Part shown: positions 1 to 7,587 of the stretch, in pieces | How positions within the stretch are numbered: the first letter of the stretch is position 1 | Layout of the letters: each line of letters opens with the position of its first letter | Virus record (IMG/VR): IMGVR_UViG_3300021594_000960 | Span: 1-64,000 of that record | DNA from: a virus | Direction: 5' to 3' (one strand) | Length of the DNA: 64,000 bases | Position numbers and translations under genes: made by a program | Notes under the pieces: model-generated | Database searches by the model: none | Seen by the model: the letters and a program-made list of their open reading frames with translations, nothing else | Told to the model about the DNA's origin: nothing

Positions 1-3
1 ACT

Positions 4-255
4 ATGAAAAAATTTTTCTCACAGTTGTTTAACGACAACAACGCAATCAATGAAAAAAGTGTCGTTGGATTTTTAGCATTTGTTATGATGACTGGGTTCG
101 CAATTGCGGACATCGTTACAGGTTCTTTAGGAAAAGACCTTGTAATTAACGAATTCATCTTTAATGCATTCCTATGGTTGGTTCTTGGTTCTTTTGGAAT
201 CGGGTCAATCGACAAATGGATTAACAAAGGAAAGTCTGACGTTACTGAAGAGTAA
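4..255 (+). CDS. Small two-TM membrane protein, holin-like
   Basis: This 83-residue protein has two hydrophobic stretches (about residues 20-38 and 50-68), a charged N-terminus and a charged C-terminal tail. Size and topology fit a small phage holin, and the segment around SFGIGSIDKW resembles holin-like proteins, but no diagnostic motif is present. The gene may be part of an operon that begins outside the window. A strong terminator follows directly. Holin is an inference; a generic small membrane protein is equally possible. Confidence 0.55.
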   Translation: MKKFFSQLFNDNNAINEKSVVGFLAFVMMTGFAIADIVTGSLGKDLVINEFIFNAFLWLVLGSFGIGSIDKWINKGKSDVTEE

Positions 256-262
256 ACTAACT

Positions 263-290
263 AATCCCCTCCAAAAGAGGGGATTTTTAT
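263..290 (+). terminator. Rho-independent terminator
   Basis: A 9-bp perfect stem (AATCCCCTC/GAGGGGATT) with a 5-base loop is followed by a T-run. It closes the holin-like gene. Confidence 0.85.
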
Positions 291-299
291 TTTATTTTG

Positions 300-309
300 G
301 TATTTATTA
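300..309 (+). promoter_or_regulatory. TATTTATTA phage promoter-like element
   Basis: GTATTTATTA lies 3 bases before the ATG at 313. It is one of more than 20 copies of the directional element found in front of genes here. Confidence 0.55.
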
Positions 310-312
310 CTG

Positions 313-1473
313 ATGAAAAGTTCTATTCGAAAATTTTTACAGGAGCAAGAGGAAAAATACGACACATATGAAATGCTAAGGAATTATCAGGGACCTGATA
401 TAACCTTGCAGGACATTGGTCGTAAACTAAGAGTTTTCGGAAAAATTACAAAGGCGGAATATAATAAGGCGGTATCACAATTTAAAAAGGAATACTACGC
501 AACATCAATTTTGGATTCTATAAGAACCAACCAAAAAATTCATGATTTGATTAAGGATTTAGGTACAAAAACATACAACGACCTAATCAGGAGTAGCAAA
601 AGAATCATGCTAAACAACAACAAAAACATCAAAGTTGGTCAACCTGAAAGGAGTTGGATTCTGCAAAACGTTAGAGACTTAGTGTTCTTCAAAAATAACA
701 TTGAAGACACAGGAAAAAAATTTGATTTTCCAGATAGAGAGTACAAATCTACAATCACGAATGAATGTAATAAGTTGATTAGACAATTAGGTGCTAGAGA
801 TTTTTTTGGATTTATAGAAAAAGACGACTGGTCAATACTCAATAGAATTAATACCAACTATACAAATTGGATAAAGTTAATTGCAAAGAGCGACGTAGAA
901 GGGGAGTTAGAAGGGCGAACAGTTACAGAAAAAGTAAAAAACTACTTCAAAGAAAAACCTATTGAAACTATAGTTGATTTATCTGGTTATGGCCCACAGC
1001 AAAGGGATTTGATAAAACTAAAAGTCCCTGAATTGAGCTTAGCCGACAGAGATGTTCTCTCTTTACTAATAAGTGCGGATGATTCAGAATCCGATTACGA
1101 TTATAGAAGAATGTTGGAAAGAATTAAAAAGACTACAGAAAAAGGTGAATCCGCTGAAAGGGACTTCATTAGTGATTTGTTGTATAACGGTATTCCAAGA
1201 GAAAATATTAGAATTTTTTCTTCATATGGAAACCTTGTTGATATCACATTCCAATGTGATTTGATGGTCAAATTTGAAGACAAATGGGTACCAATCCAAA
1301 TAAAGAGTTCACAAGCCAAATACTCAAAATTATTATCTTATGATATCGGTGGCATCTTAGTCTATCCCGCAGAGAAAAAAAGAGACTGTGGAAATTGGGT
1401 CTACGATACAGGGAAAGGTTTACCAAAATCTTTTGATGAAGATTTTCTTGGTTTGAATTGTGAAACTGAGTAA
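313..1473 (+). CDS. Putative PD-(D/E)XK-type nuclease, possibly packaged
   Basis: The 386-residue protein has an all-helical-looking N-terminal two-thirds and a C-terminal alpha/beta segment (about residues 285-345). That segment carries an acidic residue in a strand (CDLMVKF), followed by VPIQIKSS, the D...(E/Q)xK pattern of restriction-like nucleases. An upstream acidic residue (ESAERDF) could complete the site. The N-terminus (SSIRKFLQE, then QEE) fits a T4-like head-targeting peptide with an LxE cleavage site, which would make it an internal head protein injected with the DNA. Nuclease is inferred from the motif only. The promoter-like element at 300 decides the start. Confidence 0.5.
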   Translation: MKSSIRKFLQEQEEKYDTYEMLRNYQGPDITLQDIGRKLRVFGKITKAEYNKAVSQFKKEYYATSILDSIRTNQKIHDLIKDLGTKTYNDLIRSSKRIMLNNNKNIKVGQPERSWILQNVRDLVFFKNNIEDTGKKFDFPDREYKSTITNECNKLIRQLGARDFFGFIEKDDWSILNRINTNYTNWIKLIAKSDVEGELEGRTVTEKVKNYFKEKPIETIVDLSGYGPQQRDLIKLKVPELSLADRDVLSLLISADDSESDYDYRRMLERIKKTTEKGESAERDFISDLLYNGIPRENIRIFSSYGNLVDITFQCDLMVKFEDKWVPIQIKSSQAKYSKLLSYDIGGILVYPAEKKRDCGNWVYDTGKGLPKSFDEDFLGLNCETE

Positions 1474-1478
1474 TTTTG
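1447..1478 (+). promoter_or_regulatory. Bacteroidota-type promoter, imperfect -33
   Basis: TAATTTTG (1471-1478) matches the TAnnTTTG -7 box and lies exactly 4 bases before the ATG at 1483. A CTTG at N20 upstream stands in for TTTG. The box overlaps the stop codon of the preceding gene. Confidence 0.45.
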
Positions 1479-1482
1479 TACT

Positions 1483-1701
1483 ATGCCTTTCGAGAAAAAA
1501 CCTGAGCCCAAACCCACAAAATACGAATACGTATTTGAAGACGACGAGTGTATCTCGATTTGGAAATATAACTCCAAAATTACGACAAACGGTCCTGTCG
1601 AGGTAGAATATAAATATAAAAGGGGTTACGTTCATCCTGGTTCCAAGAAAAAAACCTTAGGGGAACTTGCAAAAGAGGCTAAGAAGAAAGTTTCTGATTA
1701 A
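1483..1701 (+). CDS. Hypothetical protein, 72 aa
   Basis: This is a small, lysine-rich, soluble protein with a Pro/Lys-rich start (EKKPEPKPTKYEYVFEDDE) and a basic helical end. I recognise no family. It begins 9 bases after the preceding stop, behind a host-type -7 box, and its last 23 bases overlap the convergent gene ending at 1679. Confidence 0.6.
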   Translation: MPFEKKPEPKPTKYEYVFEDDECISIWKYNSKITTNGPVEVEYKYKRGYVHPGSKKKTLGELAKEAKKKVSD

Positions 1702-2296
1702 TCAAATTCCTGAGTTTCAATAGAGTATCTCTATCTAAGTTGTCCAACAAATCCTTAGTGTTTTCCACAACTAATTTATCTAAAATTGGTACTTTGTTTT
1801 CGTTTAGTTCATTTACGTAAGTTATATCAAAATTGTCTGGCTCAAAGTTGTCTGATTCATGCTCTAAATAATGTCCTTCATAGTAGTCAAAATTACCCTC
1901 GTTGTAACTGTATCTTAGCGAATCTTTCACCCAATCCTTATAATAAGATTTCCAAGTGGTTTTATATTTTTCGGTCAAAGTCGCTGAGCCCCAAATTTCG
2001 TAGTAAGCAGTATATTTTTTCTTTTTTGGAATTGAAAGTGCTTCTATTGCTTCTGAGCTTGTTAGTTCATTGTGTATTGAACTAAGTATTATCTTGAGAT
2101 TTTCCAAAATGAATGCGGCAATAAATTCCATGTCGTCTTCATCGAATTTTTCTCCAATCCAAGCCCCGCTAGTATTTAATTTTTTCATATTATCATGTTC
2201 ATAGTCCCAAGGATTTCTATATTCGAATTCATCTTCAATGAGTTGTTTTGATAATACAAGTAAAACTTTTAATGGTTGATTAGATAGCACGCTCAT
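1679..2296 (-). CDS. Hypothetical protein, 205 aa
   Basis: This is an acidic soluble protein rich in aromatic residues (a Tyr/Trp-rich central part near YYEIWGSATLTEKYKTTWKS), with a Leu-rich C-terminal helix. I see no recognisable domain. The start is set by a TATTTATAA element 3 bases upstream on its own strand. It converges on the preceding gene with a short overlap. Confidence 0.65.
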   Translation of the reverse strand: MSVLSNQPLKVLLVLSKQLIEDEFEYRNPWDYEHDNMKKLNTSGAWIGEKFDEDDMEFIAAFILENLKIILSSIHNELTSSEAIEALSIPKKKKYTAYYEIWGSATLTEKYKTTWKSYYKDWVKDSLRYSYNEGNFDYYEGHYLEHESDNFEPDNFDITYVNELNENKVPILDKLVVENTKDLLDNLDRDTLLKLRNLINQKLSS

Positions 2297-2298
2297 GT

Positions 2299-2307
2299 TT
2301 ATAAATA
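2299..2307 (-). promoter_or_regulatory. TATTTATAA phage promoter-like element
   Basis: On the minus strand this reads GTATTTATAA, then ACATG, the start of the gene at 2296. Confidence 0.55.
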
Positions 2308-2308
2308 C

Positions 2309-2339
2309 AAAAAAAGGTGAGAATTAACTCACCTTTTTT
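2309..2339. terminator. Bidirectional terminator
   Basis: An 11-bp stem (AAAAAGGTGAG/CTCACCTTTTT) has A- and T-runs on its flanks. It ends the minus-strand operon whose last gene stops at 2338. Confidence 0.8.
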
Positions 2340-2664
2340 AATCATTCAGTTTTTGCTCGAAGGATTTGAGTACTCCAATTATGTTATCTCTACCAACAGG
2401 GTTAGCTGAGTGAACATTATAAGTCGGAATTGGAATCCCATTTGTCCAACAGTAGTTACACAACCATTTTGCACAATCGTAACCCGTTTTGATATCTTCA
2501 CCCAAATCATGGTCAAATGATATTTCATCAGGAAGACCATTTTCTTCAATGTGTTTAACGAATTCCTCGTAATTTCTTACAATAGTCCAACCCTTAGTCT
2601 TTGGATTTCTTACGTCGTCCAAGTACAACTTCGGCAATTGGATTATTTTTTTGTTCTCTTTCAT
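2338..2664 (-). CDS. Cyclic-phosphate-processing receiver-like domain (cREC) protein
   Basis: A compact single-domain protein with the motifs LYLDDVRNP near the N-terminus, SFDHDLG in the middle and NVHSANPVG near the end. This is the pattern of the receiver-like domain proposed to process cyclic phosphate RNA or nucleotide ends, seen in many phages. The Asp pair, the DHDLG Asp and the HSAN segment are the presumed site. The start at 2664 (MKENKK) is preferred; an upstream ATG at 2697 would lengthen the overlap with the neighbouring gene. Family assignment is fairly sure, substrate unknown. Confidence 0.75.
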   Translation of the reverse strand: MKENKKIIQLPKLYLDDVRNPKTKGWTIVRNYEEFVKHIEENGLPDEISFDHDLGEDIKTGYDCAKWLCNYCWTNGIPIPTYNVHSANPVGRDNIIGVLKSFEQKLND

Positions 2665-2845
2665 AATCTTTTTCTCCAACAACTTGATAGGCTTCAAGTA
2701 GAGCCCACTGTGCTGAATTTATTAATTTTTTTACTTTCTTAATTCTTTTGGTTATCGGATGACCCACCAAATGAGATTCAATCATACATGTTTGTACGTG
2801 TAATCTATCCATTAATTCTAAATAATGTCCATCATTAATCTTCAT
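2594..2845 (-). CDS. Small conserved-looking phage protein
   Basis: The protein is about 83 residues if it starts at MKINDGHYLEL; an upstream ATG at 2863 is also in frame. It is helical, with a Leu/His-rich front (DRLHVQTCMIESHLVGHP) and a basic tail. The 3' part overlaps the cREC gene by about 70 bases in another frame, and its start overlaps the end of the upstream gene by 11 bases. No function recognised. Confidence 0.6.
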   Translation of the reverse strand: MKINDGHYLELMDRLHVQTCMIESHLVGHPITKRIKKVKKLINSAQWALLEAYQVVGEKDYEREQKNNPIAEVVLGRRKKSKD

Positions 2846-3317
2846 TTTCAGTAATTTTTGCAATTATTGAATCGTTATGTTCTATAATCATGGTATGAAT
2901 ACTACCCGTACCAAAATTTAATTCAGAATCTGTAATTTCAGAATCCCAATAAAGGTCAATAGGACTGAATTCTGACTCTTCTTCTTCAGTCAAGGGTTCG
3001 TCCCACTCAACATTAGTTACGTCAACATCGCCGTCCGTAGAGGTCTCTATAGACAAATCAGGGAAGTCAAGGTCTTGCATTTCAGTTAAGTCTTTGGATT
3101 CTAAAAGTTCGATTAGTTCGGAGACGTTAAATTGTTCACAAACTAAGTTAGCTCCTCTCCAAGTAGTTTCGGAATCACAAGAAAACTGTTTATCGAATTT
3201 GGAACCATTGTGGTAACAAATTTCGAGTAGCGACTTTCTATAAAGGTCAATGCTGACTTTTACGTAATCATCAGGATTCAACTTTTTGAGTTCTGAAATT
3301 ACAGATTCATTTTTCAT
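2835..3317 (-). CDS. Hypothetical acidic protein, 160 aa
   Basis: A strongly acidic, Ser/Glu/Asp-rich protein with alternating beta-like segments and no recognisable motif. It overlaps the metallophosphoesterase gene by 4 bases (ATGA type), so the two are probably translationally coupled. Confidence 0.65.
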   Translation of the reverse strand: MKNESVISELKKLNPDDYVKVSIDLYRKSLLEICYHNGSKFDKQFSCDSETTWRGANLVCEQFNVSELIELLESKDLTEMQDLDFPDLSIETSTDGDVDVTNVEWDEPLTEEEESEFSPIDLYWDSEITDSELNFGTGSIHTMIIEHNDSIIAKITENED

Positions 3318-3997
3318 GGGTAATCAATTTGTTTTGTTTCGGTATCAAATAAAATGGTTATAGGTTTGTTTTCATGTGTGTATCTCTCACCTAAGACTGA
3401 TGCGTTGATGAATTCTACCCCATTAAAACTTTTCTGACCGTAAGCACAGTGTATGTGACCACATACGTGTATTTTGGGTTGGATATCCATAATTCTTTGA
3501 AACAAATCCTCACAACCTACTCTTTGACCATTTGGAACCCAATCCAACATTCCATGTGCTGGTCCATGAGTTATCAAAATATCAGTGTTACCAGGAATCA
3601 TTGCCCACTTCTCTGCGAGTTTTTCTCCTCTTGGTAGATTGAATGCCCAATTGAAAAATTCAGGTTGCCAAGGACTACCGTAAAACTTTACACCATCGAT
3701 TTCGATACCATTATCGAAAAGGTAATGAACTCCTTTTTCTTTATATTCAGGGGCAATATCACTCACCAACTCAAAACCCCAATCGTGGTTACCAGCAATG
3801 AAGATTTTGTGAGTGTAGTCAACATTAGAAAACCAATCCAAGAAACTTTTGATTTCCCCTGTTTTACCCATCATACTGATATCACCCGCGTGTACAAGAA
3901 CATCACCACTACCTAAAATGTTATTATAGGCCTTGGAGGTCAAATACTCGTGTTTGTTATGAGTATCACTAATGAATGTTATTTTTATCGTCTTCAT
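3314..3997 (-). CDS. Calcineurin-like metallophosphoesterase
   Basis: The 227-residue protein carries the classic metal-binding series: FISDTHNKH (D-x-H) near residue 10, HAGDISMMG near 38, IAGNHDWG near 69, THGPAHG near 143 and CGHIHCAYG near 179. The spacing and the NH(D/E) and GHxH motifs resemble the MPPED-like group of cyclic-nucleotide/phosphodiester hydrolases. It sits in an operon with the cREC protein, so a shared role in nucleotide or RNA-end phosphate chemistry is possible but inferred. Full length; no missing key residue. Confidence 0.88.
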   Translation of the reverse strand: MKTIKITFISDTHNKHEYLTSKAYNNILGSGDVLVHAGDISMMGKTGEIKSFLDWFSNVDYTHKIFIAGNHDWGFELVSDIAPEYKEKGVHYLFDNGIEIDGVKFYGSPWQPEFFNWAFNLPRGEKLAEKWAMIPGNTDILITHGPAHGMLDWVPNGQRVGCEDLFQRIMDIQPKIHVCGHIHCAYGQKSFNGVEFINASVLGERYTHENKPITILFDTETKQIDYP

Positions 3998-4127
3998 CTT
4001 TATCCCAATTTAGAAAATCATCTCCTTTATAGTCAGGGTGATTTTTGTGCATGTTATCAATTCCTTGAACCCAAAGGTAGGATATAATTGCGACAACTAT
4101 GAACATTACTAAAAAAACTATCCACAT
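3969..4127 (-). CDS. Single-TM small protein
   Basis: A hydrophobic N-terminal helix (from MWIVFLVMF to about residue 22) is followed by an Asp/Lys-rich soluble tail. The start at 4127 leaves a clean junction with the gene stopping at 4142; an ATG at 4154 is less likely. It overlaps the start of the metallophosphoesterase gene by about 29 bases. Confidence 0.55.
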   Translation of the reverse strand: MWIVFLVMFIVVAIISYLWVQGIDNMHKNHPDYKGDDFLNWDKDEDDKNNIH

Positions 4128-4141
4128 ATTTTTTAAATTTT

Positions 4142-4744
4142 TTAATCCCACCAATTTTTTATACCTGAACCATCAAACCAATTTTCCCAATGAGAATGCT
4201 CCCATTTTTCTTCGTCGGATAGTTTATCGTAAATTTTTATGAATTCTTGATGGTCTTGTCCTTTGAGAATTGACCATAATTCATCCCATTCCTTCTTTTC
4301 GAGCTCAGTTGATAAATCGAAAACCTTTCTGTTATGTTCTTTTTCTTCAGGAGTATCTTCTATGTCGTCGAACCAACCACCACTATTTTTCAACTCACCC
4401 AATTCCTTTTCCGCTAATGAAATATAATTTGATTCATCCAAATTTCTTATAATTTCAATAACTCTTTTCATTTTAGCAACTTTCTTCATCCTTGATACTT
4501 CTACCTCGTTACCATGAAATTCAAGTGTGTTAGCACTTTTTTCCAATGAACGTGCAAGAAGACTTAAATTGAAAGTATAGTCCCATGACCTAAATCTCCA
4601 AAGTTCTTTTCTGAAATACCAAAGGTTTTCCAAGAACATAGGTATTTTATAACGAAAAACTTCGTAAGTTTTGTACCACCAAGTTTGGTGTCTTGCCAAC
4701 CTTTTGAGTGATTTCCAAAAACTATCTGCAAATGTTACTTTCAT
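4142..4744 (-). CDS. Hypothetical protein, 200 aa
   Basis: The N-terminal half is rich in Trp, Arg and Phe (for example WWYKTYEVFRYKIP and FRSWDYTFNLSLLARSLE). The C-terminal half is acidic. It is probably a helical soluble or peripheral protein; no enzymatic motif seen. Its ATG overlaps the stop of a 40-residue gene just upstream. Confidence 0.6.
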   Translation of the reverse strand: MKVTFADSFWKSLKRLARHQTWWYKTYEVFRYKIPMFLENLWYFRKELWRFRSWDYTFNLSLLARSLEKSANTLEFHGNEVEVSRMKKVAKMKRVIEIIRNLDESNYISLAEKELGELKNSGGWFDDIEDTPEEKEHNRKVFDLSTELEKKEWDELWSILKGQDHQEFIKIYDKLSDEEKWEHSHWENWFDGSGIKNWWD

Positions 4745-4863
4745 CTTGAATTTTTTATAATTTCCATAATTTCTCTTGTTAGAGAACCTGCTGTCTTCGT
4801 ACCATCATTTGACCATTTTATGATGGCGTTTTCAATTTGTTGATATAATAATAGAGATTCCAT
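4741..4863 (-). CDS. Small hypothetical protein, 40 aa
   Basis: This short reading frame starts MESLLLYQQIENAIIKW and ends IIKNSR. It is a plausible amphipathic helical peptide. Its TGA overlaps the ATG of the next gene (ATGA), the coupling used throughout this phage, which supports real translation. Confidence 0.5.
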   Translation of the reverse strand: MESLLLYQQIENAIIKWSNDGTKTAGSLTREIMEIIKNSR

Positions 4864-4885
4864 AATGCAAATGTAATAAAAAAAT

Positions 4886-4918
4886 AAGACCCGACAAATT
4901 AATTTGACGGGTCTTTTG
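4886..4918. terminator. Bidirectional terminator
   Basis: A near-perfect 15-bp stem (AAGACCCG, one A.A mismatch, CAAATT and complement) separates the 4.7-kb operon from the gene at 5003. A T-run follows on the plus side. Confidence 0.7.
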
Positions 4919-5002
4919 GAAAAGGGATATATGAGAACACTCTGAAGAGTGATGTAGAGATAAATATATCAAAAAAATAAAAAAAATCTTTATTTGATAC
5001 GT

Positions 5003-5227
5003 CTAAGGACAAAAAAAGTTAGCTTCTTTGTTTTTATATATCGACCAAAAAACCCCTTTTAATTGAGATTTTTCTTTACACCTAGGTTCACAACTATGCT
5101 TGAGGTCCCAAAGTAAAAAACATTTGAGAGCCACATCGAGTTGGTCTTTGGTTTTTACCGAGTTAACAATTTTGATAACCCAATTGAGTTCTGTATTTAC
5201 CGTTGTTTCTTTCACTTCGAGTTCCAT
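5003..5227 (-). CDS. Hypothetical protein, about 74 aa
   Basis: This soluble protein has five Cys residues in the C-terminal half (CFLLWDLKHSCEPRCKEK and a final FFCP), possibly binding metal. No family recognised. The start MELEVKE is chosen because it lies 16 bases after a perfect host-type promoter. Confidence 0.6.
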   Translation of the reverse strand: MELEVKETTVNTELNWVIKIVNSVKTKDQLDVALKCFLLWDLKHSCEPRCKEKSQLKGVFWSIYKNKEANFFCP

Positions 5228-5242
5228 AGTTATAATTTTGGT

Positions 5243-5274
5243 CAAAGATACCAAACAAAGGTAAAATAACCAAA
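5243..5274 (-). promoter_or_regulatory. Bacteroidota-type promoter (TTTG-N20-TATCTTTG)
   Basis: On the minus strand TTTG (5274-5271) and TATCTTTG (5250-5243) are separated by 20 bases, the Bacteroides primary-sigma consensus. It points at the gene starting at 5227, which is likely an early gene. Confidence 0.75.
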
Positions 5275-5276
5275 AA

Positions 5277-6119
5277 CTAAGATAATAATTTATAATATTC
5301 TTTAAAATGCTTTAATCTATCAGGAAGACCGATAGTACCTCCGTTAACACATTTTGTTACAGATGTAACTGTTGCATCAGACGCATCCACACATCTTTTC
5401 AAACAGTTTTTACTGAAAAACCAAGCTGCGGATAATAAAGGATATTTTGTTGCTACCAAATCAGGGTTTGAAACCACATCCTCATTAATTGCCTTACCAA
5501 ATGCGGTATAGTTGTCTTTACCTGTTAATTGAATATAACCTCTACCTCTGAATTTAAATCCTTCACCTGTAGATTCAGGACCATTACCCATTCTACCACC
5601 GTAAACTCTACTTGCAATCTTTTGTGGATTTCTTTGATATGATTCAGCTAAACCAGCTTCTTTAAAATATTTTCCGAAGATTCCTTTCAAACCACTAGCA
5701 GAATAATTTAGATTCTCGTTAACCACTTTGAATCCACCACTTTCATGTCCACATTGTGCCAAAAAGTGTGCCAATTTTAAAGGAGTATCAATACCAAACT
5801 TTGAAGCGGTATCAGGAATTTGAGAAATAACATTATCAGGAATGTGACCTTTTAAATTTTCTAATTTGAGGGTTCCACTTGATACTACAGGTTGTGATAC
5901 CTGAGTAACCTTTGCTGGTTCGGTAATTAGAACCGCCTGACCCATGATTTTTTGCCAAGTCTGTTCACCAACTATTCCATCAGGTGTTAACCCATTTTTT
6001 AATTGAAAAGATTTAATTGCTTCCTCGGTTCCTTTACCAAAAATACCATCAGAACCTAAACCTAACTTTGATTGGAGTTTTTTTACGTCTTCTCCTCTAG
6101 ACCCAACTTTTAGTAGCAT
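5277..6119 (-). CDS. Endolysin: peptidoglycan-binding domain plus GH19 lysozyme/chitinase-like domain
   Basis: The 280-residue protein has an N-terminal peptidoglycan-binding module (residues 1-58; GSRGEDVKKLQSKLG, DGIFGKGTEEAIKSFQ, PDGIVGEQTW) and a GH19 catalytic domain (about 85-278). The latter has the catalytic-Glu motif FLAQCGHESGGF, the glycine/aromatic segment FRGRGYIQLTGKDNY and SAAWFFSKN. There is no signal peptide, so it needs a holin or pore to reach the wall. It follows the outer-membrane operon on the same strand and has its own TATTTATA element, as expected of a late lysis gene. Confidence 0.92.
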   Translation of the reverse strand: MLLKVGSRGEDVKKLQSKLGLGSDGIFGKGTEEAIKSFQLKNGLTPDGIVGEQTWQKIMGQAVLITEPAKVTQVSQPVVSSGTLKLENLKGHIPDNVISQIPDTASKFGIDTPLKLAHFLAQCGHESGGFKVVNENLNYSASGLKGIFGKYFKEAGLAESYQRNPQKIASRVYGGRMGNGPESTGEGFKFRGRGYIQLTGKDNYTAFGKAINEDVVSNPDLVATKYPLLSAAWFFSKNCLKRCVDASDATVTSVTKCVNGGTIGLPDRLKHFKEYYKLLS

Positions 6120-6134
6120 AGTAATTTACGTTTA

Positions 6135-6143
6135 ATATAAATA
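6135..6143 (-). promoter_or_regulatory. TATTTATAT phage promoter-like element
   Basis: GTATTTATAT on the minus strand lies 15 bases before the endolysin start. Confidence 0.5.
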
Positions 6144-6147
6144 CTTT

Positions 6148-7587
6148 CTACTGTGAAGAATGGGACAGGTTAACATCACCCAAAACACAATATTTGATGT
6201 TTTGAGTTAGACTTGTTGTAACAAAATTGAGTGTAAATGATGTTACAGGACTAATAGTTCCAAAATTATTTTTATTAATCAAATCGTAATTTGAAGATGT
6301 AAACCAAAGTACTTCTGTAATTGGCATAAACCCTGTTATGTGTGAGGCGATTAAGTAAGCATCCCCAAAATCTAAAGTCCCGTTTTTATTTACATCAGAT
6401 GCTTTCCATTGTTTTGTACCCGTTAGAATCAAACCTGTTGGTGTTACAGGTGGTGTAGAAATGTTTTTTGTTTCGTCAAAAACAAGATTGAAATCTTGAG
6501 ATGTAACACCAATAACGGGGAACGACGGAACTAACTTGTATGTTGAGTTTTGAAAAGGAACACTGAAGGTGAAAAATCCACTTGATGTTACGGTCTTGGT
6601 TTCGATAAAGTTGTCCACACCATTAACAACTCTAAATAAAGAAATTGATGGATATGATGATAATGTTGGAACTGATATTGTTCCTGAAATTGACCCTAAA
6701 GATACTTGGTTAGTTACGTTAGCACTATAAAAATCAGTGAATGTTTGTTGTTCAGGGTTTGTCCATGTACCAAACTCTATTACATAGGGATTAGACCAAT
6801 TTACGTTACCTGGTAAGTCGTTCCAACAACTACCACCACCCCATTTCGTAACGGCAAAATCTTCATCACCTGAATTGTTTGGTTCACCATTACACCAGTT
6901 ATTATATTGGCCTGCAATATTTCCTGCAGTTTGACCGTTTTGGGTTTTAATCAATGTACCATTTTCAGGACCAGCATCTACTCTCCAAAAACCTTCTTGA
7001 GCTCTATCCGTAAGTGCAAACCAAATATTACTTTGTGGTACATTTGATATAATAAATGCTTCCTCGTTGGCTGAAGTTATTGTTACAAGATATCCTGTTT
7101 GTCCTTTGAATGTTTGTGCAACTGAAAGTGCTTTTGCATTATCATATGTTGCTGTTGTAGATATTGGCCTATAGAAGTGGCCATTTATTGGATTATAGTA
7201 ATATCCTACGGGGTTTACTGTTGCAGATACGGATATCTGAACATTACCCAGTGTTCCACCTGTATTAACCTTCAGAGAGGCTAAAGCGTTATTGATATTT
7301 GCCATGGTACCAGTAAATGCTATACGAGTAATGTTATTCCACGTATTATACCCTGTCGCAAAGGAAAGTCCTGAGGTTGTTGTGAGACTAAAAGTAGTAC
7401 CAGCGGGAGGATTAACAAATCCAACCGACGCCAGTAATGTTGTTGATGAGTTGAATCCGTTTAATACAAACCCACTTCCGTCCTGATTTGATGTATTAAA
7501 TTGATATATCCTTGATGGTGGAGAAGTTATACTTTGTCCAAACAAAAATAACGGAAAAAAAAATAATATTAGTATTAGATACCTCAT
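6148..7587 (-). CDS. Secreted C-type lectin-domain protein with dockerin-like repeat
   Basis: The 479-residue protein opens with a Sec signal peptide (MRYLILILFFFPLFLFGQS). A beta-rich region is followed by a C-type lectin domain (about residues 150-275) with YLVTITSANEEAF, WFALTDRAQEGFW, NNWCNGEPNN, DEDFAV and GGSCWNDLP. A carboxypeptidase-regulatory-like beta sandwich follows. The tail has an EF-hand/dockerin-like motif, DVNKNGTLDFGDAYLIA, and YCVLGDVNLSHSS, which echoes ILGDVDRTHSS of the protein ending at 10582. It is probably exported and sugar-binding. Its ATG overlaps the stop of the barrel gene by 4 bases. Confidence 0.8.
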   Translation of the reverse strand: MRYLILILFFFPLFLFGQSITSPPSRIYQFNTSNQDGSGFVLNGFNSSTTLLASVGFVNPPAGTTFSLTTTSGLSFATGYNTWNNITRIAFTGTMANINNALASLKVNTGGTLGNVQISVSATVNPVGYYYNPINGHFYRPISTTATYDNAKALSVAQTFKGQTGYLVTITSANEEAFIISNVPQSNIWFALTDRAQEGFWRVDAGPENGTLIKTQNGQTAGNIAGQYNNWCNGEPNNSGDEDFAVTKWGGGSCWNDLPGNVNWSNPYVIEFGTWTNPEQQTFTDFYSANVTNQVSLGSISGTISVPTLSSYPSISLFRVVNGVDNFIETKTVTSSGFFTFSVPFQNSTYKLVPSFPVIGVTSQDFNLVFDETKNISTPPVTPTGLILTGTKQWKASDVNKNGTLDFGDAYLIASHITGFMPITEVLWFTSSNYDLINKNNFGTISPVTSFTLNFVTTSLTQNIKYCVLGDVNLSHSSQ